In this document: positions 62,076-64,000 of the stretch, in pieces
Layout of the letters: each line of letters starts with the position of its first letter
Numbering within the stretch: the first letter of the stretch is position 1
Assembly (NCBI GenBank): GCA_051414805.1
Contig: CP166702.1
Coordinates: 2,108,001-2,172,000 of the forward strand
Reading direction: 5' to 3'
Source: Xenophilus sp003671765
Lineage (GTDB): Bacteria > Pseudomonadota > Gammaproteobacteria > Burkholderiales > Burkholderiaceae_C
Length of the DNA stretch: 64,000 bases
The notes under the pieces: model-generated
Seen by the model: only the letters and a program-made list of their open reading frames with translations
The model's database searches: none
What the model was told of the DNA's origin: nothing
Made by a program: the position numbers and the translations under genes

Positions 62076-63508
62076 GGCATCTCCAGGATGAAGCGCGCAC
62101 CGGGCGTGCCGGCCTCGTGGCGCAACTCGCCGCCGTGGGCGATCGCGACTTCGCGCGCCAGCGCCAGGCCCAGGCCCGTGCCGTCGGCGCGGCCGGTGCC
62201 GAAGGGCTCGAAGAGACGGCCGCGCACCGCCTCGGGTACGCCCTCGCCGTCGTCGGCGACACCCAGCACGAGCAGGCCGCGCGCCGCGTCGCCCTCGGCC
62301 CACAGGCGCACGCTGCCGCCGGGGCTGCGGGCGTGGCGCACCGCGTTGTCGAGCAGGTTGTCGACGGCGCGTCCCAGGTGCATGGGGTCGAAGACGGCAC
62401 AGGTCGGCGTGCCTTCGGCCAGCACCAGCGCCACCTGGCGCTGCGCGGCCGATTCGGCGACCGTGGCCAGGCGTTCCTGCAGCCAGGGTTGCAGCGGCAC
62501 CGCCTGCGGGTTCAGGTCCAGCGGCTGGACCAGCGCGAGCAGGCTGCGCACCACCGCGTCGAGCCGGTCGATCTGGCCGACGATGGTGCGCAGGGCGACG
62601 GCCTGCGTGCCGGCATCGGCCGCCAGCGCGTTCTCGGCCTTCAGGCGCATGGCGGCAATGGGGTTGCGGATCTCGTGCGCCACGGCCGAGGTCATGCGGC
62701 CCAGCGCGGCCAGCCGCAGGTCGCGGCTGCGCTGTGCCAGCGCGTCGCGGGCGGCCGCCTGTGCCTGCGCGAAGCGGGCCGCATAGCCGTTGTAGCTGGC
62801 GACGATGCGGTCGAGCTCGTCCAGCCCGGTGCGCGCCAGCGTGGGCATGGTGTCGGCCGGCGCGGCGGCCAGGGCGGCTTCGAGCCCGCGCAGCCGCGCC
62901 CGGCCGCGGTACAGCAGCACCGCCAGCCACAACGCCGAGCACACGATCGCTGCCGCCAGCGCGCCCAGGCCCAGGCGCAGGCTGCCTTCCGCGGCGGCGG
63001 CACCGAGCTGGGTGCGCGTCATGGTCCAGGCGGCGGCGCCCGGCGCGGCAAGCGGGCAGGCCGCGACGATCAGCAGTTCGCGGCTGCCGCGCACCTGCTG
63101 CGTACGCAGGCGCTGCGTGCCCACGGCCTGCTGCGCCGTCTGCTCGATCAGCGCCTGCTCGGCCGCGGGCACGTCGGTCTTCACGCTGCTGCCTTCGTAG
63201 GTGGGATAGGCGTACGCGCCGATGCCGCCCTCGGCCCGCCAGATGCCGCCTTCGACGTACGGCGCCTCGGTCAGCACCAGCTGCAGCAGCACGCGCGCCA
63301 GGTCCAGCCGCAGCGTGGCGGTGTCGGGCGCCGACTGCGCGTAGCGCTGCGCGAGCTGGTTGCAGCTGCCTTCGACGCGCGCACGGCCCAGCTCCAGCTG
63401 CATGGCGGGACTCAGCCGGTACAGCCCGAGCACCACCACGCCCAGCAGCAGGCACACGGCCAGCAGCAGGGCCCAGAACACGGCGAGTTGCAGCCTCAGG
63501 GAGCGCAT
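62060..63508 (-). CDS. Membrane sensor histidine kinase
   Basis: A 482-residue kinase. The first membrane helix is at about residues 5-30 (LAVFWALLLAVCLLLGVVVL) and the second at about 180-205, enclosing a roughly 145-residue periplasmic sensor of unknown ligand. A HAMP-like segment, the H-box LGRMTSAVAHEIRNPIAAMR, the N-box AVDNLLDNAVRHARSPGG, and the G-boxes (VADDGEGVPEAVRG, ADGTGLGLALAREV) follow. It is the first gene of the two-component pair, with its partner 16 bases overlapping. The periplasmic sensor could monitor the exported repeat protein or its environment; this is a guess. Confidence 0.93.
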   Translation of the reverse strand: MRSLRLQLAVFWALLLAVCLLLGVVVLGLYRLSPAMQLELGRARVEGSCNQLAQRYAQSAPDTATLRLDLARVLLQLVLTEAPYVEGGIWRAEGGIGAYAYPTYEGSSVKTDVPAAEQALIEQTAQQAVGTQRLRTQQVRGSRELLIVAACPLAAPGAAAWTMTRTQLGAAAAEGSLRLGLGALAAAIVCSALWLAVLLYRGRARLRGLEAALAAAPADTMPTLARTGLDELDRIVASYNGYAARFAQAQAAARDALAQRSRDLRLAALGRMTSAVAHEIRNPIAAMRLKAENALAADAGTQAVALRTIVGQIDRLDAVVRSLLALVQPLDLNPQAVPLQPWLQERLATVAESAAQRQVALVLAEGTPTCAVFDPMHLGRAVDNLLDNAVRHARSPGGSVRLWAEGDAARGLLVLGVADDGEGVPEAVRGRLFEPFGTGRADGTGLGLALAREVAIAHGGELRHEAGTPGARFILEMPWQHC

Positions 63509-63655
63509 CGGGACAAGGAAGGCAGGGGTGGGCAGGGAAGGGGCAGCGGAGTATGCGCGACGGCGATGCACCGGCCCTGACGGACGCCAGGCCGTGCACC
63601 GGCAGCCAAAGCCCCGCGCCCACCGGGGTCGGGCAGCGGGCGGACAATCCCGCGC

Positions 63656-64000
63656 ATGAGCAGCCCCACCTCCGCCCCCACCGCCCTGCAGATCGACTTC
63701 GTGTCCGACGTTTCGTGCCCCTGGTGCGCCGTCGGCCTGGCCTCGCTGGAACAGGCGCTGGCGCGCGTCGGCCCCGAGATCGACGTGCACCTGCGCTTCC
63801 AGCCCTTCGAGCTCAATCCGCAGATGGTTCCCGAGGGCGAGGACTCCGTCGAGCACCTGCAGCGCAAGTACGGCATCAGCGAAGAGCAGGTGCGGGCCAA
63901 CGGCGAACACCTGCGCCAGCGCGGGCTGGCGGTGGGCTTTCCCTTCGACCTCGACAAGCGCAAGCGCGTGTGGAACACCTTCGACGCGCACCGCCTGCTG
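63656..64000 (+). CDS. DsbA/FrnE-family thiol oxidoreductase, 5' part
   Basis: The first 115 residues of a thioredoxin-fold protein are in the window; the gene runs off the end. It starts MSSPTSAPTALQIDFVSDVS followed by CPWC, the redox pair of the DsbA/FrnE and 2-hydroxychromene-2-carboxylate isomerase-like family. VHLRFQPFELNPQMVPEGED and YGISEEQVRANGE are typical of FrnE-like cytosolic members. No signal peptide is seen, so it is probably cytoplasmic. It is divergent from the histidine kinase, with a 147-bp gap. Confidence 0.88.
   Translation, partial: MSSPTSAPTALQIDFVSDVSCPWCAVGLASLEQALARVGPEIDVHLRFQPFELNPQMVPEGEDSVEHLQRKYGISEEQVRANGEHLRQRGLAVGFPFDLDKRKRVWNTFDAHRLL

Overview
The window is a high-GC chromosomal segment of a betaproteobacterium. 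Gene content and order (paa cluster with a Liv-type ABC transporter, cydDCABX, Bug-type solute receptor, quinate/shikimate catabolism) and a dispersed repeat that I associate with the Comamonadaceae fit that family, probably Variovorax or a close relative. The genus is inferred from style, not from any rRNA or marker search. I see no rRNA, tRNA, CRISPR array, insertion sequence or prophage.

Layout. 0-1.4 kb: the end of a histone-deacetylase-like gene and an MscS channel broken by one base. 1.4-6.3 kb: etfBA, an acyl-CoA dehydrogenase and a nitronate monooxygenase-like gene. 6.3-13.8 kb: cydDC (ABC exporter needed for cytochrome bd assembly) and cydABX (bd oxidase), closed by a GbsR/MarR-type regulator. 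A 16-bp palindrome occurs both at the cydD promoter and upstream of that regulator. 13.8-27.4 kb: phenylacetate catabolism, with cupin-ethD-paaY on the minus strand and paaGIK-paaABCDE-paaR plus a branched-chain-type ABC transporter (with a LivM-LivG fusion) on the plus strand. 27.5-31.5 kb: aroC, an HcaT-like MFS carrier, a rhomboid protease and an aldo/keto reductase. 31.5-37.4 kb: a minus-strand sugar operon (ROK regulator, ABC transporter, PfkB kinase) laid out like a fructose/ribose uptake locus. 37.6-42.4 kb: a LysR-controlled operon of Bug receptor, FAD oxidoreductase and class V aminotransferase. 42.4-48.4 kb: mixed small genes, a GAF/histidine kinase/receiver hybrid, a BLUF blue-light sensor, a glycine-zipper protein and a DUF3606 protein. 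48.4-56.1 kb: a quinate/shikimate-to-protocatechuate cluster with an IclR regulator whose operator-like repeats appear in two intergenic regions. 56.3-63.5 kb: two MFS carriers and a two-component system of the NtrC class. 63.7 kb to the end: the start of a DsbA-family gene.

The least familiar unit is at 57.6-63.5 kb. A membrane histidine kinase and an NtrC-type activator are followed by a good -24/-12 (sigma-54) promoter, with a palindrome about 97 bp upstream of its predicted start. That promoter faces two small proteins, one exported and one cytosolic, each built of two copies of the same roughly 70-residue module, and then an MFS transporter. I read this as one signalling and response system of unknown signal.

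Four single-base indels, all in or beside short G/C runs, break three otherwise intact genes (mscS, the aminotransferase with two, and the hybrid kinase). Read errors are at least as likely as real decay.
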